DNA from: GW2011-AR15 sp964428335
GTDB lineage: Archaea; Nanobdellota; Nanobdellia; Woesearchaeales; GW2011-AR15
Assembly: GCA_964428335.1 (NCBI GenBank)
Contig: CAYRXW010000002.1
Coordinates: 186,001-250,000 of the forward strand
Length of the DNA stretch: 64,000 nt
Direction of reading: 5' to 3'
A program made the translations under genes and the position numbers. Below the pieces are notes generated by a model that saw only the letters and a list, made by a program, of their open reading frames with translations, did not search any database and was not told where the DNA came from. Below are positions 1 to 9,353 of this stretch, piece after piece; within the stretch, counting starts at the first letter, position 1; every line of letters begins with the position of its first letter.

Positions 1-1
1 G

Positions 2-802
2 TTTCTGCTGTTTTTTATCTCCGTAATTATCCTATTTATAAATCTCTTCAAAAAAATATACCTGCTCGAAGAGCTTTTCATGCTTGCAGTTCTAATGCAG
101 GTGATGTTTTTTTTCTCATTCATATCACCTATAAAAAATTCTGCAGTTACAGGTCCGCTGGTGCCGCTGGCATTAATATTGATTTTTAGCATGGTTAGCA
201 GGATGAGCAAGAAAGCACGGCAGCTGGTTCTTTCGTTGCTTATAATAAATGGCATTCTGGTAATATCGCCTTATAACCCCTTTGCTGGGTCACATGTTTT
301 TGAAGGATGGAATAATTTCAAGGATTCGCTAAACTGCGGCCAGCATATAACTGCCTGCTTTGTTGGAACAGATCAGGCAATAGTAACAAGGGATTCAGAG
401 CTAAATCACAAGCCAAACTCATTTTTTTACATTACACCTGAGCGGACAATAAAAAAAATGGCAAAGGAAAAGCTGGCCGGAAAAAAAGAAATACGAATTG
501 CAGACATGACAAACATTGGTCATTTTGAGCTCAACTATTATGCATTGACAGAAGCCAATATGTCAAAACTTGGCTATTTCAGATGTGAGGATTTCCTTGA
601 AGATCCATACAAAGCCAACTATTCTTTCGATTTCCTGATTGTGCGCAAAAATTTTAGCTATGCAAGGACATTCACAGAATGCGAAGGTTGCTGGTCTGTT
701 GAGAAATTTCAGTACTGTGATATGGTTCTTCAGGAATTAACTGCTAAATTTGAATTTGACTCACAGTATGGTGAACTTCAGGTTTTTACCCCTAAAAAAT
801 AA
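2..802 (+). CDS. 3' part of a multi-pass membrane protein, probable GT39-like glycosyltransferase
   Basis: The reading frame is open from base 2, so the gene starts left of the window and the first ATG (base 80) is internal. The visible N-terminal half is a run of hydrophobic segments separated by short basic loops. The last ~160 residues are a soluble, Cys-containing tail (CEGC and several single Cys), probably extracytoplasmic. This layout, helices followed by a soluble C-terminal domain, matches the gene at 4019-5581 and fits a GT-C enzyme that moves sugar from a lipid carrier outside the membrane. The catalytic N-terminus is not visible, so the family is inferred from architecture and the glycosyltransferase neighbourhood. 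Confidence 0.6.
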   Translation, partial: FLLFFISVIILFINLFKKIYLLEELFMLAVLMQVMFFFSFISPIKNSAVTGPLVPLALILIFSMVSRMSKKARQLVLSLLIINGILVISPYNPFAGSHVFEGWNNFKDSLNCGQHITACFVGTDQAIVTRDSELNHKPNSFFYITPERTIKKMAKEKLAGKKEIRIADMTNIGHFELNYYALTEANMSKLGYFRCEDFLEDPYKANYSFDFLIVRKNFSYARTFTECEGCWSVEKFQYCDMVLQELTAKFEFDSQYGELQVFTPKK

Positions 803-822
803 TCTTCTTAAAATCATCAGTA

Positions 823-834
823 AATTATAAATAG
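823..834 (+). promoter_or_regulatory. TATA-like promoter of the asparagine-synthase-like operon
   Basis: An AT-rich box (aattataaatag) lies 22-33 bases before the ATG at 856, the spacing expected for a leaderless archaeal transcript. The three following genes overlap end to end, so this is probably their only promoter. Confidence 0.5.
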
Positions 835-855
835 TTTTTTCATTACTATAGATAA

Positions 856-2673
856 ATGGCTTTTCTTATCCAATATGACAGCGGTACTATCAAGGCAGAA
901 GGGATTAGGTTCATAAGGCCTGCAGAAAAAGAGGATATTGAATTAGCATTGGTTGGAAACATTACAGATCCTCTCCAGGTGGAAAAAGGTAAATCCCAAA
1001 CAGGCAAGTCTCAGCTAGATTTTATATACGTACTATATAAAAAAATAGGGAACAGGTTTATTGAGAGGCTGGATGGCTATTTCCTTATATTTATTAAGGA
1101 TAATGGCAGGCTTAAAGTCTTCAATAATAGGTATTCATCTGTTTCATGCTACTACCTAAAGCAGGGGAAAAATTGCTATTTCTCTGATTCCTATTCATTG
1201 ATTTTGAAAAACCTAAAAAACAGGGAAGTAAACTTTGATGTGATAAACCTGTTCTTAAATTCAGGCTATTCTTACTCTGAGAAAATGCCATTTAAAAATA
1301 CATATAGGATGATTCCGGCTCATTATCTTGAGGTTGATGAAACTTCTAAAACCAGGCTGGAAAGATACTCAGGCATGGTTTTCAGAAGGGCATCAAGACC
1401 AGTTAATGAGCTGTTGGATGAATATGAATCATTATGGCAGGAAGCAATATATTCATTTGCAAAAGCAAACAACTCAAAAAAAATAGGAAGCGCCCTTAGC
1501 GGAGGGCTGGATACAAGCTGGGTGGTTCTAATGGCTTCAAAAGCCATGAAGCAGGAGATACAGACATATACATGCTACTATGATTATTCCTTGTTTAATG
1601 AGCTAAAAGAATCAGAATTCGTTTCAAACAGGACAGGAGCAAAGCACCATAAGCTGAAGGTAAGCGAGACTGACCTTGATTTGATACCTGAGATGATAAA
1701 CGCTGCAGAAGAACCTGTTTTATCTTCATCCCTTTCGCTTTTCATGGCAATAAATGAGGCAGCATCGAATAATGTTGATGTTTTTCTTACTGGGGATGGA
1801 GGGAATAATATATACCACCACCTATATCCTGTTGGAGAGATACATAAATACATTAGATATCTGCCATATGGCATAAGGAAGCTGCTGTTTTTTTTGGTTG
1901 ATGCATCAGCAAAGCTTACAAACAATGAACGCCTAAATGAAGCAAGGTATCCGATGCACGCATTTTCATACAGGAACTTTTATGATAATTTCTATAAGAA
2001 CCTGACATGCTATAGGCACTTTGACCCATCTCAGAGAAAGATGCTTTTTAAAAAAGGATGTTATGAAGAATTCGATGAAAGGAATATGGCAGGAAGGATT
2101 CCAATCACAAAGGATGATTTTGACAATAAGCTTATTGAATCAAGGTTTGTATATGGCAACATGCAGTATGTCTCAGCATTCCAGGAAAAATTCGCAAAAG
2201 AGAATGGGATTCTTCTTTTCCCACCATACCAGAACAGGAAAATAATGGATTTCCTCTCATCGCTTCCTTTTAGCATGATGTTTAGGGGAAGCACACTAAA
2301 TAAGCTCACAAACACAGCAAATAAAATGTACTTTCAAAAGCAGGCGCTTAAAAGGCATTTTCCAAAATCCTTTGTTGATAAGACAGGCCAGCCTTTTGAC
2401 CAGCCGTTCCATTCATGGTTTGAAAGAAGGCCTAGGTTGGTTGAGCTGCTTTTTGGTTCATTGAAAAAAAGGGGATGGTATAATGAAGGTTACCTTGATT
2501 TTCTGCTAAATGAGCATAAAGCGCAGCACCAGCATGAAAAAATCTTCTGCCAGCTTTCAAATCATGCCTATAGGATAATGGCATTATTATCACTTGAAGT
2601 ATGGGCAAGGATATACATAGACGGGTTTCATTTGAAAAAAGGGGAACCGATTGAGGAATTCATAAAACGATGA
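856..2673 (+). CDS. Asparagine synthase-like amidotransferase
   Basis: 605 residues. The C-terminal half has the ATP-pyrophosphatase P-loop SGGLDTS at residues 215-221, the hallmark of the asparagine synthase synthetase domain, which adenylates a carboxylate before amide formation. The N-terminal ~160 residues resemble the class II glutaminase fold (RLDGYFLI region), but the protein starts MAFL, so the Cys that should follow the initiator Met is absent. It probably uses free ammonia, or another amine, rather than glutamine. It overlaps the radical SAM gene by four bases (ATGA). Such proteins are frequent in surface-polysaccharide and natural-product clusters, where they amidate sugars or peptides. 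The substrate here is unknown. Confidence 0.8.
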   Translation: MAFLIQYDSGTIKAEGIRFIRPAEKEDIELALVGNITDPLQVEKGKSQTGKSQLDFIYVLYKKIGNRFIERLDGYFLIFIKDNGRLKVFNNRYSSVSCYYLKQGKNCYFSDSYSLILKNLKNREVNFDVINLFLNSGYSYSEKMPFKNTYRMIPAHYLEVDETSKTRLERYSGMVFRRASRPVNELLDEYESLWQEAIYSFAKANNSKKIGSALSGGLDTSWVVLMASKAMKQEIQTYTCYYDYSLFNELKESEFVSNRTGAKHHKLKVSETDLDLIPEMINAAEEPVLSSSLSLFMAINEAASNNVDVFLTGDGGNNIYHHLYPVGEIHKYIRYLPYGIRKLLFFLVDASAKLTNNERLNEARYPMHAFSYRNFYDNFYKNLTCYRHFDPSQRKMLFKKGCYEEFDERNMAGRIPITKDDFDNKLIESRFVYGNMQYVSAFQEKFAKENGILLFPPYQNRKIMDFLSSLPFSMMFRGSTLNKLTNTANKMYFQKQALKRHFPKSFVDKTGQPFDQPFHSWFERRPRLVELLFGSLKKRGWYNEGYLDFLLNEHKAQHQHEKIFCQLSNHAYRIMALLSLEVWARIYIDGFHLKKGEPIEEFIKR

Positions 2674-4022
2674 AAATATTATTTGTGATTGTCCCAGACA
2701 ATGATAAAGGAAGGTATATTTTTAAAAAAAGGAATTACGATAATTTCATAATCCTTGGAGTAGCACAGGCATCATCTGTACTAAAGCAGGAAGGGCATAT
2801 TATCAGGGCTATAGATTTAAGGCTGGCTAAAGAGCCACAATCAGAACTTTTTAAATCAATTAATTCCTTTAAGCCAGACGCCATTCACTTATCTGCATAT
2901 TTTGTCTCCCTTGGCAACCTGAAAAAGTACGCTTTTATGATTAAAAAAAAATACAGTATTCCTATATATTTTGGAGGAATATATCCTTCGCTTTACCCAA
3001 TAACAATAATGGAAGATTCTATCCAGCTGCCTTATTTTGATGGCATAGACTTCATGATAGCTGGTGAAGAGACTGCATTCAAGGATTTGCTTAAGAAAAG
3101 AAAGACAGCAAAGGTTCTTGAAAATATAGAAGAATTGCCTTTTCCGGATTTCAGCATTTTTGATATCCAAAAGTATTATCCACTGCCAAAGCATTACAAA
3201 AGAATGCCGGTAATACCCTTGCTTACGAGCAGGGGGTGTTCATGGGGGAAATGCAAATTCTGTTCGCAGTCGCATATCATTGGGTACTACAGGAAGATGT
3301 CACCAGGAAAGGTTGTAGCTATGGTCAAGCAGGCCGTAGATCAATATGGGGCAAAAGAAATAAGGTTTTGGGATGACACCTTCTTTCATGACAGGAAGTG
3401 GATAATGGCTTTCTGCAGCATGATGAAAAAAGAAAATACTGGTGTTATATGGAGCTGTCATGAAAGGGTAAGCATGGTTTCCGAGGATATTTTATTTGAG
3501 ATGAAAAAAGCAGGGTGCTGGCAGATACTTTTCGGGATTGAATCAGGAAATGAATCAGTTTTATCCGGGATTGACAAAGGAATAAATAAAAAGCAGGCAG
3601 TTAAGGCTGTTGCTGCAGCAAGGAAAGCAGGCATAGAATCAAGGGTCTCTTTCATACTGGGATTTCCTGATGAGACACCTGATATGACAGACGAGACCAT
3701 AAACTTTGCAAAGAAGCTTCATGCAGATATAACACAGTTCAGCATTTTCACGCCTTATCCAGGCACTGAGCTTTATAGCAGGATAGAAAAGGATATCCCA
3801 AGAAATTTTGAATCATATTCAGAGATTGAAGTGATTTGCCTGCCAAAAGGATACAGCAGCAAAAAGCAATTGATGGAAAAGTATCGGAATGCATATCTTT
3901 CCATCTATCTGAATCCAAGATATATAATTAAATCAATCCTGCAGATAAGAAGTTTCGAGGATTTAAACAGGCAAATAAGCGGCTTAAAGACAATGCTTGG
4001 GCTGGCATTAGGGAAAAAATGA
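2670..4022 (+). CDS. Radical SAM protein with N-terminal B12-binding-like domain
   Basis: 450 residues. Residues 1-150 form a Rossmann-like B12-binding-type domain, without an obvious DxHxxG cobalamin-ligand motif. The radical SAM barrel follows, with its cluster cysteines at C190, C195 and C198 (C-x4-C-x2-C, a one-residue-longer first spacing than the usual CxxxCxxC). GIESG and the FILGFPDET stretch are typical SAM-binding and barrel motifs of this class. The start overlaps the previous stop and the stop overlaps the next start, both as ATGA, so three genes form a coupled operon. The probable role is radical methylation or another C-H modification of a surface sugar or lipid (inference). Confidence 0.82.
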   Translation: MKILFVIVPDNDKGRYIFKKRNYDNFIILGVAQASSVLKQEGHIIRAIDLRLAKEPQSELFKSINSFKPDAIHLSAYFVSLGNLKKYAFMIKKKYSIPIYFGGIYPSLYPITIMEDSIQLPYFDGIDFMIAGEETAFKDLLKKRKTAKVLENIEELPFPDFSIFDIQKYYPLPKHYKRMPVIPLLTSRGCSWGKCKFCSQSHIIGYYRKMSPGKVVAMVKQAVDQYGAKEIRFWDDTFFHDRKWIMAFCSMMKKENTGVIWSCHERVSMVSEDILFEMKKAGCWQILFGIESGNESVLSGIDKGINKKQAVKAVAAARKAGIESRVSFILGFPDETPDMTDETINFAKKLHADITQFSIFTPYPGTELYSRIEKDIPRNFESYSEIEVICLPKGYSSKKQLMEKYRNAYLSIYLNPRYIIKSILQIRSFEDLNRQISGLKTMLGLALGKK

Positions 4023-5581
4023 GAGATAAACTTTTCATCATTTTTGGAATGTTGATATGCATATTGTGGTCAATAAACAATTATGCTGTGCTGGAAAAGG
4101 ACAATACTCCTTTTGTCTTTGATATCCAGGAGATATATATCATGAGCACAAACTTTTATGGCTACATTACCAATTTTCAAATCAGTGAATTTTTCAGTTA
4201 TTATACAAACTGGGAAAAAGATTATCCTCCATTTCTGATATTCCAGCCAATTCCGTTTTACCTAGTAATGGGAATAAGCGAGGATACAGCAGCCTTTTCA
4301 AATATAATCCATATATTCATCCTGTTTTTTTCAGTCTATTTCATAGGAAAGAAGCTGCATAGCCAGAGTTTAGGTATTTTTTCAGCCATACTGGTTTCGA
4401 TAAATCCATGGGTGCATTCAATCTCCAGGATATATCTGGCTGAGTTTGCAATAATCTCAATAATGTCCTTGACTATGGCATTATTTCTTTATTCTGAAAA
4501 TTTCAAAAACAGGTTTTTTACAGTGCTTTTTGGGATTTCTTTTGGTTTAGGAATGTGGGTAAAGTTTTCATTTTTGCTATATTTTCTACCGCTGTTTTCC
4601 CTATTCTGCTTAACAAATGCAGGAAAAATAATAAAAAATCTTAATAATCTTGCCTATGCAATATTGCCTTTTTTTGCAATGGTGCTTGCATGGTACCCAA
4701 TGCAGATCAAAGTGTTGATGCTGTTCGTCAGGCATAATGCTGTATTTTTTGATCAGAATGTAATGCAAGGCATGACAATTTCTGAAAAACTTATTGATAG
4801 ATTAGAATGGTACCATGATTTGATGAAATTTGACATCATGTTTTTTTCAGTCTTATTATGTTTGGTTCTCATTGCTTTCTTTTGCAGGGATAAGAAATAC
4901 TGGCTGTTCTTCTTTTCATTCATTTCATCATTTGCCGTGCTTCTGTTCTACATACCTACAATAAGGTTTTTTTTGCCTCTATCCCTTCATCTAAGCATAA
5001 TGGCAGCATATGGGCTTATTGCCTTAAAACCACTATTGAAAAAAAAACATCTGGTTGCTTCTTATATTATACTGATTGTTGCTTTCCTGTTAATTAATAG
5101 GCAACCATATGAAAGGAAGACTATTGATTCATCGTTTTCAAGCGGTATGTATTCACCGAGGATTTTTATCCTTGATGAGACCATCTATTTAACGCTTGAA
5201 GAAGACAAAACAGTTGAAAGCGTGCTTATTCTCACATCATCTCCTACAATCTCATTGATGGAAAGGAAATTAAGCAAGATAAAGGAAGTAGAGAGCATTT
5301 TCTGCTTATTTAACCCGGAATTTAACCTTGTTGATTTTGATTACTGCATTGACTCAATAGATAGGATACCCAGTTGCAATTACGACGCAGTTGTCATTTC
5401 ATCTCCAAACCTGACAAAGCAAAGAACCAAGTACTTATCCTCTTACAAAACCCAAAATGATTTATTTAATGATGCCTTGGTTTCTTGGCAGGGATGCAGG
5501 GACAGATATTATATGAATTACAGCTATTATGAAGGAACAGAAGATATAGAAATATCATTATGGAAAAGAAAGCAAATTTAA
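4019..5581 (+). CDS. Multi-pass membrane glycosyltransferase, GT39-like
   Basis: 520 residues with about ten hydrophobic helices, then a soluble C-terminal domain of ~150 residues. An acidic motif in the first extracytoplasmic loop (DIQEIY, near residue 38) resembles the conserved acidic pair of GT-C enzymes such as PMT and ArnT. These move a sugar from a polyprenyl-phosphate donor onto protein or lipid outside the cell. It is the third gene of the ATGA-coupled operon and converges on the GT4 gene, overlapping its stop by four bases. Same architecture as the truncated gene at the left edge. Acceptor unknown. Confidence 0.65.
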   Translation: MRDKLFIIFGMLICILWSINNYAVLEKDNTPFVFDIQEIYIMSTNFYGYITNFQISEFFSYYTNWEKDYPPFLIFQPIPFYLVMGISEDTAAFSNIIHIFILFFSVYFIGKKLHSQSLGIFSAILVSINPWVHSISRIYLAEFAIISIMSLTMALFLYSENFKNRFFTVLFGISFGLGMWVKFSFLLYFLPLFSLFCLTNAGKIIKNLNNLAYAILPFFAMVLAWYPMQIKVLMLFVRHNAVFFDQNVMQGMTISEKLIDRLEWYHDLMKFDIMFFSVLLCLVLIAFFCRDKKYWLFFFSFISSFAVLLFYIPTIRFFLPLSLHLSIMAAYGLIALKPLLKKKHLVASYIILIVAFLLINRQPYERKTIDSSFSSGMYSPRIFILDETIYLTLEEDKTVESVLILTSSPTISLMERKLSKIKEVESIFCLFNPEFNLVDFDYCIDSIDRIPSCNYDAVVISSPNLTKQRTKYLSSYKTQNDLFNDALVSWQGCRDRYYMNYSYYEGTEDIEISLWKRKQI

Positions 5582-6723
5582 TGCATCCTGATAGTCTCAC
5601 TATACTCTTCTGCAAGCTTTTCTGCAACATTTTCCCATCTTAATGTTTTAGATCTTTCAAGAGCTTTTTTCTCAAGTTTATCTCTTAATTTTTTATCTTT
5701 CACCAGCTTAAAAATGGCTTCGCCTAACAGATCTTTATTTTTTTTCTTTACTAGAATCCCTGCGTTTTCAATCATCCATGCTGCCTCGCCGACATCACTG
5801 GCAACAATAGCTTTTCCGCTTGCAAGATATTCAGCTATCTTTAATGGAGACTTGCACCGAACCTGCCTGTTATCATCAAAAACAGCAACAGCAACATCAA
5901 CACAGGATAATGCTTTTACAACATTTTCCTGATTTAAAAAATCAGTAAATATTACTTGTAGTCCCAGTTTTTTTGCACGTTCTTTTGTCTTTTCTAGTTC
6001 TGACCCTCCACCTATTACCATGAATTGCACTTTCTTTTCTTTTTGTGAAACATATTTTGCAGCATCCAGGAACATCTCAATATACTGTGCGCCATGCAAC
6101 TGGCCCATGTACGCTACAACAGGATGCATAATACTATATTTTACTAAAAAAGACATGTCTTTTTCCCGTGGTTTAAATATTTCAGGGTCTGCGCATACAT
6201 TTGCTTTTATGATTTTCCCATTATATCCGTATTCCCTTGCCATATTACCAAGCTCATCACTTGATACAGAGATTGAATCAACAAGCTTAGGCAAGGTCTT
6301 TTCAACGAAATCAAGGTACCTGCCATATAGTTTTGAAGGAGGTGACCAAATATATATTCCATATTCCCAGTCATCCCAGTCATAATGGATTGGCTTATCA
6401 TTTATAATGGAAGAAAAGAGTGCCGGAAGCGCAGCGTTATAAAAGCATTTCTGGAAATGGATGACATCTGCCCATCTCCCAAGCTTTGTAAACTTAACAA
6501 TATTTGGTACCAGGCTTAAAAGGCTTCTTTTTAGAGGTATTGTCTCAAATTCAGTTATCTTTTCGATCCTTAGTTTTCCCCTAAGATGCTTTGGCAGCGG
6601 AAAATAAGCCAGTTTTACCTTATTTCCTGCTTTTGCAAGCTCTCTTGCAATTGAAACAATCCTTATTGTCCAGGGTTCATTCGTAGAATAGATATCATGG
6701 GGATGGATCATAAGTATGTTCAT
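5578..6723 (-). CDS. Glycosyltransferase family 4 (GT-B fold)
   Basis: About 381 residues. The N-terminal Rossmann domain begins MNILMIHPHD. The C-terminal donor-binding domain contains VDVAVAVFDD and SPLKIAEYLASGKAIVASDV, the usual GT4 E-x7-E nucleotide-sugar-binding region (CKSPLKIAEYLA). No membrane segment is seen, so it acts at the cytoplasmic face on a lipid-linked acceptor. I chose the ATG at 6723: the frame extends only to a GTG at 6732, and 6723 lies one base after the stop of the small membrane ORF upstream (6725-6844), suggesting co-transcription. Sugar specificity cannot be read. Confidence 0.85.
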   Translation of the reverse strand: MNILMIHPHDIYSTNEPWTIRIVSIARELAKAGNKVKLAYFPLPKHLRGKLRIEKITEFETIPLKRSLLSLVPNIVKFTKLGRWADVIHFQKCFYNAALPALFSSIINDKPIHYDWDDWEYGIYIWSPPSKLYGRYLDFVEKTLPKLVDSISVSSDELGNMAREYGYNGKIIKANVCADPEIFKPREKDMSFLVKYSIMHPVVAYMGQLHGAQYIEMFLDAAKYVSQKEKKVQFMVIGGGSELEKTKERAKKLGLQVIFTDFLNQENVVKALSCVDVAVAVFDDNRQVRCKSPLKIAEYLASGKAIVASDVGEAAWMIENAGILVKKKNKDLLGEAIFKLVKDKKLRDKLEKKALERSKTLRWENVAEKLAEEYSETIRMH

Positions 6724-6724
6724 T

Positions 6725-6844
6725 CTAGACACCGGGGAAAAGCTCTGTTTTCTTGATTTTTTTCCAAAGTCCTATGAAAACTTCTATGATTAGCGTCAAA
6801 AATAAGATAAATACAAGAATTGCCCATTTTTTGGCTTTTTGCAT
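6725..6844 (-). CDS. Small one-TM membrane protein upstream of GT4
   Basis: A 39-residue frame: a short basic N-terminus (MQKAKKW), one hydrophobic segment of ~20 residues, then a basic tail (WKKIKK). The same frame is open back to an ATG at 6955 (76 residues), but that start sits on the divergent epimerase start codon, so the internal ATG is preferred. The stop ends one base before the GT4 ATG, which supports an operon. It resembles in size and layout the miniproteins at 17489-17608 and 39679-39810. It could be a tail-anchored partner of the glycosyltransferase. It could also be a chance frame in the epimerase promoter region. Confidence 0.4.
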   Translation of the reverse strand: MQKAKKWAILVFILFLTLIIEVFIGLWKKIKKTELFPGV

Positions 6845-6953
6845 ATTGGCTAAAAAATCTATGAATCTTAATAAAACCGATGCCTTTTTCTTAAGTTTTC
6901 TTTTAAACAGCGTATTAAATAGATTTATTAAATATTCATCATTTGAACAAAGC

Positions 6954-7991
6954 ATGAAGGTTCTTGTAACAGGTTCTACAGGGCTTGTTGGAAGCGAGGC
7001 TGTAGTATATTATTCTAAGGGAAATAAAGTATATGGCATAGATAATAACATGAGAGAGTACTATTTTGGAAAAGATGCTTCAAATTTCAAATCAAAAAAA
7101 GATCTCGCTGAAAAATGCAGCAACTACATGCATTTTGATATTGATATAAGGGACATGGATAAAATCAGCGAGGTTTTTGAAAAACATGGCCCATTTGACA
7201 TAATACTTCATGCAGCTGCGCAGCCTTCGCATGACTGGGCAAAAAAAGAGCCGATGACAGATTTTACAGTCAATGCAAATGGGACACTGGTGCTTCTTGA
7301 AAATTTCAGGCTAAAGAGCCCAGATGCAGTATTCCTGTTCACTTCTACAAACAAGGTCTATGGAGACATGCCTAACAGCCTGCCTTTGATAGAAACAGCT
7401 ACAAGATATGAGATAAAAAAAGGGCATGAGTTTGAAAACGGGATTTCTGAAACTATGCATATAGATAATTCAAAACATAGTCTTTTTGGGGCATCAAAGC
7501 TTGCTGCAGACATAATGGTACAGGAATACGGAAAATATTTTGGCCTGAAAACAGGTATTTTCAGGTGCGGGTGCATCACTGGAAAATCACATACTGGGGT
7601 TGAACTTCATGGATTTCTTTCATATCTTGTTAAGTGTATATCAACAGGAAAGGAATACACAATCTTTGGATACAAAGGAAAACAGGTCAGGGATAACATC
7701 CATGCATATGATCTTATAACAGCAATGAATGAATATGCAAAATCACCAGGGAGAGGCGAAGTGTATAATATTGGAGGGTCAAGGCATTCAAATGTTTCAA
7801 TTCTGGAAGCCATAAAGCTTATAGAAACTATTTCAAAAAAAAAAGCTAAGATAAAAATCTCAGGGCAAAACAGGGAAGGAGACCATATCTGGTACATCTC
7901 AGATATAAGCAAATTCAGGTCAGATTATCCTGATTGGGAATATAAATACGATCTGAACCTAATCATAAAAGATATTCTGGAAATCGTCTGA
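6954..7991 (+). CDS. NAD-dependent sugar epimerase/dehydratase (extended SDR)
   Basis: 345 residues from the ATG at 6954, just where the Rossmann motif begins (VTGSTGLVG). The frame is open 67 codons upstream, but that part is not SDR-like and contains the promoter. The usual catalytic YxxxK reads FxxxK (SLFGASKLAAD), so Phe replaces Tyr; from memory, homologues annotated as CDP-paratose-2-epimerase-like share this LFGxSK form. Downstream RCGCITG and ELHGF segments fit the substrate pocket. A box with ttattaaatattc lies ~25 bases upstream. Likely product: a nucleotide sugar for the surrounding glycosyltransferases. Confidence 0.85.
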   Translation: MKVLVTGSTGLVGSEAVVYYSKGNKVYGIDNNMREYYFGKDASNFKSKKDLAEKCSNYMHFDIDIRDMDKISEVFEKHGPFDIILHAAAQPSHDWAKKEPMTDFTVNANGTLVLLENFRLKSPDAVFLFTSTNKVYGDMPNSLPLIETATRYEIKKGHEFENGISETMHIDNSKHSLFGASKLAADIMVQEYGKYFGLKTGIFRCGCITGKSHTGVELHGFLSYLVKCISTGKEYTIFGYKGKQVRDNIHAYDLITAMNEYAKSPGRGEVYNIGGSRHSNVSILEAIKLIETISKKKAKIKISGQNREGDHIWYISDISKFRSDYPDWEYKYDLNLIIKDILEIV

Positions 7992-8010
7992 TACTGACTA
8001 AATTTTGCTA

Positions 8011-9273
8011 TCAGGTGCTGATTCTTTTGATGCCTGAGTTATCAGAAATTTCCAGCACTATTTCTGCAAGATTTTCAGCTATTATCCTGTTTCCGAGAAG
8101 TTTTGCATGGCCAAAATTATCAGTGATTCTGTCAAAGAATATATCATCATAGCTATAATTCTTAAGGTATCTCCTGAAATTTTCTTCATTGCTGGCAAAA
8201 GTAATATTTCCATTTTGGTTTAATGACTCTTTTAGCTCATCAAGACTTAAAGTAGGGTATTGCATTGCAATATGCCTTATACCTTTTGCATGTATCCTTT
8301 TGGATATCTCATTATAATTCTCAGAAAGCACATTTTTTTGATGAAGAGCTATTCTCTCAGGCTCGCTGAAATAAGACCTATCCATTTGGATAGGATATGT
8401 CTCAACGTATGCAGCTTTTTTTACGTAATCCCTATGAATCATAAAGTATTTTTTTTCTAAGTCTGTTCCTTCATAAATCCGCATCAATCTAAAATATATG
8501 GTTGAAAGCATAAGGTTGCCTGCGCGGTTAAGGTTATATTGAAGATTTTTTTCATAATACTTTGCTGATTTCAGATAATAATAAGCAGAAGTCTCCTTGT
8601 TTCCTTCATCACCAATGGCTTCATAGTAGGAACCCAGCCGGAAATATGCCTCAGCAAGCTGTTTAAAAGTTGTACACTCATTTTCAAGCTCTTTCTCTAT
8701 ATCTAAGTTTTCCCGATGTTTTATTTCAGCTATAGCTCTGAACTCATTAAGAAGCGCACCTGGGTCTATATCCCTATTCTCAATGCATTTCTTTTTCTGC
8801 AGAGTTAAAAAGGAATCTCTTATCCAGCGTATGACCGACGGGAGTTTTAGGATGCTTCGTTTTTCTCTGAATCTTTCACCATAATCATTTATGCCTATCA
8901 TTGTTATGACCATATCTGGCTTGTAGTAATTCAGGTTCATTTCAAGTTCACTTAGTATTATCCCGCTTTGCGTTGCAGCCTGGCCCTCATTATATACAAT
9001 ATATCTTTTTTTCCCCAAGCTCTTGTTATTAAGTATTTTTTCAAGCTCTTTTGGCCAGGAGCTGTATTCTAAGTTCAGTTCGTCTGTAGTTGATTCCCCA
9101 AGCGCTAGAATCACATAAGCTGAATCATTTGCTTTCCTGACTGGGTTATAACTGACAGCAAAGCTATATATCTGTAGGCATAGCTCAATAATTACAAGGC
9201 TAAAAATTATTCCAAGCAGGAGAAGCCACATATTCCATTTTTTCTTTTTTTCTGGAAGAATTCTATTTTGCAT
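8011..9273 (-). CDS. Membrane-anchored SGNH/GDSL-type hydrolase, first paralogue
   Basis: 420 residues. One N-terminal transmembrane helix (residues 14-36) would place the rest outside. Block I is LGEST with the likely nucleophile Ser61, block III is GIND, and block V is NFGHAKLLGNR with the catalytic His. Between blocks III and V lies a helical insert with TPR-like spacing (YFRLGSYYEA region). SGNH enzymes of this type add or remove acyl groups, often acetyl, on polysaccharides. It is a clear paralogue of the pair at 14683-17496 but more diverged. It is transcribed divergently from the GT2 gene at 9354. Confidence 0.75.
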   Translation of the reverse strand: MQNRILPEKKKKWNMWLLLLGIIFSLVIIELCLQIYSFAVSYNPVRKANDSAYVILALGESTTDELNLEYSSWPKELEKILNNKSLGKKRYIVYNEGQAATQSGIILSELEMNLNYYKPDMVITMIGINDYGERFREKRSILKLPSVIRWIRDSFLTLQKKKCIENRDIDPGALLNEFRAIAEIKHRENLDIEKELENECTTFKQLAEAYFRLGSYYEAIGDEGNKETSAYYYLKSAKYYEKNLQYNLNRAGNLMLSTIYFRLMRIYEGTDLEKKYFMIHRDYVKKAAYVETYPIQMDRSYFSEPERIALHQKNVLSENYNEISKRIHAKGIRHIAMQYPTLSLDELKESLNQNGNITFASNEENFRRYLKNYSYDDIFFDRITDNFGHAKLLGNRIIAENLAEIVLEISDNSGIKRIST

Positions 9274-9353
9274 CTGTCATTGGAAAATATATATGTATGA
9301 AATATAAATCTATCCCAGATAATTAATAAATCTGGACCATATTCTTTTTTACA

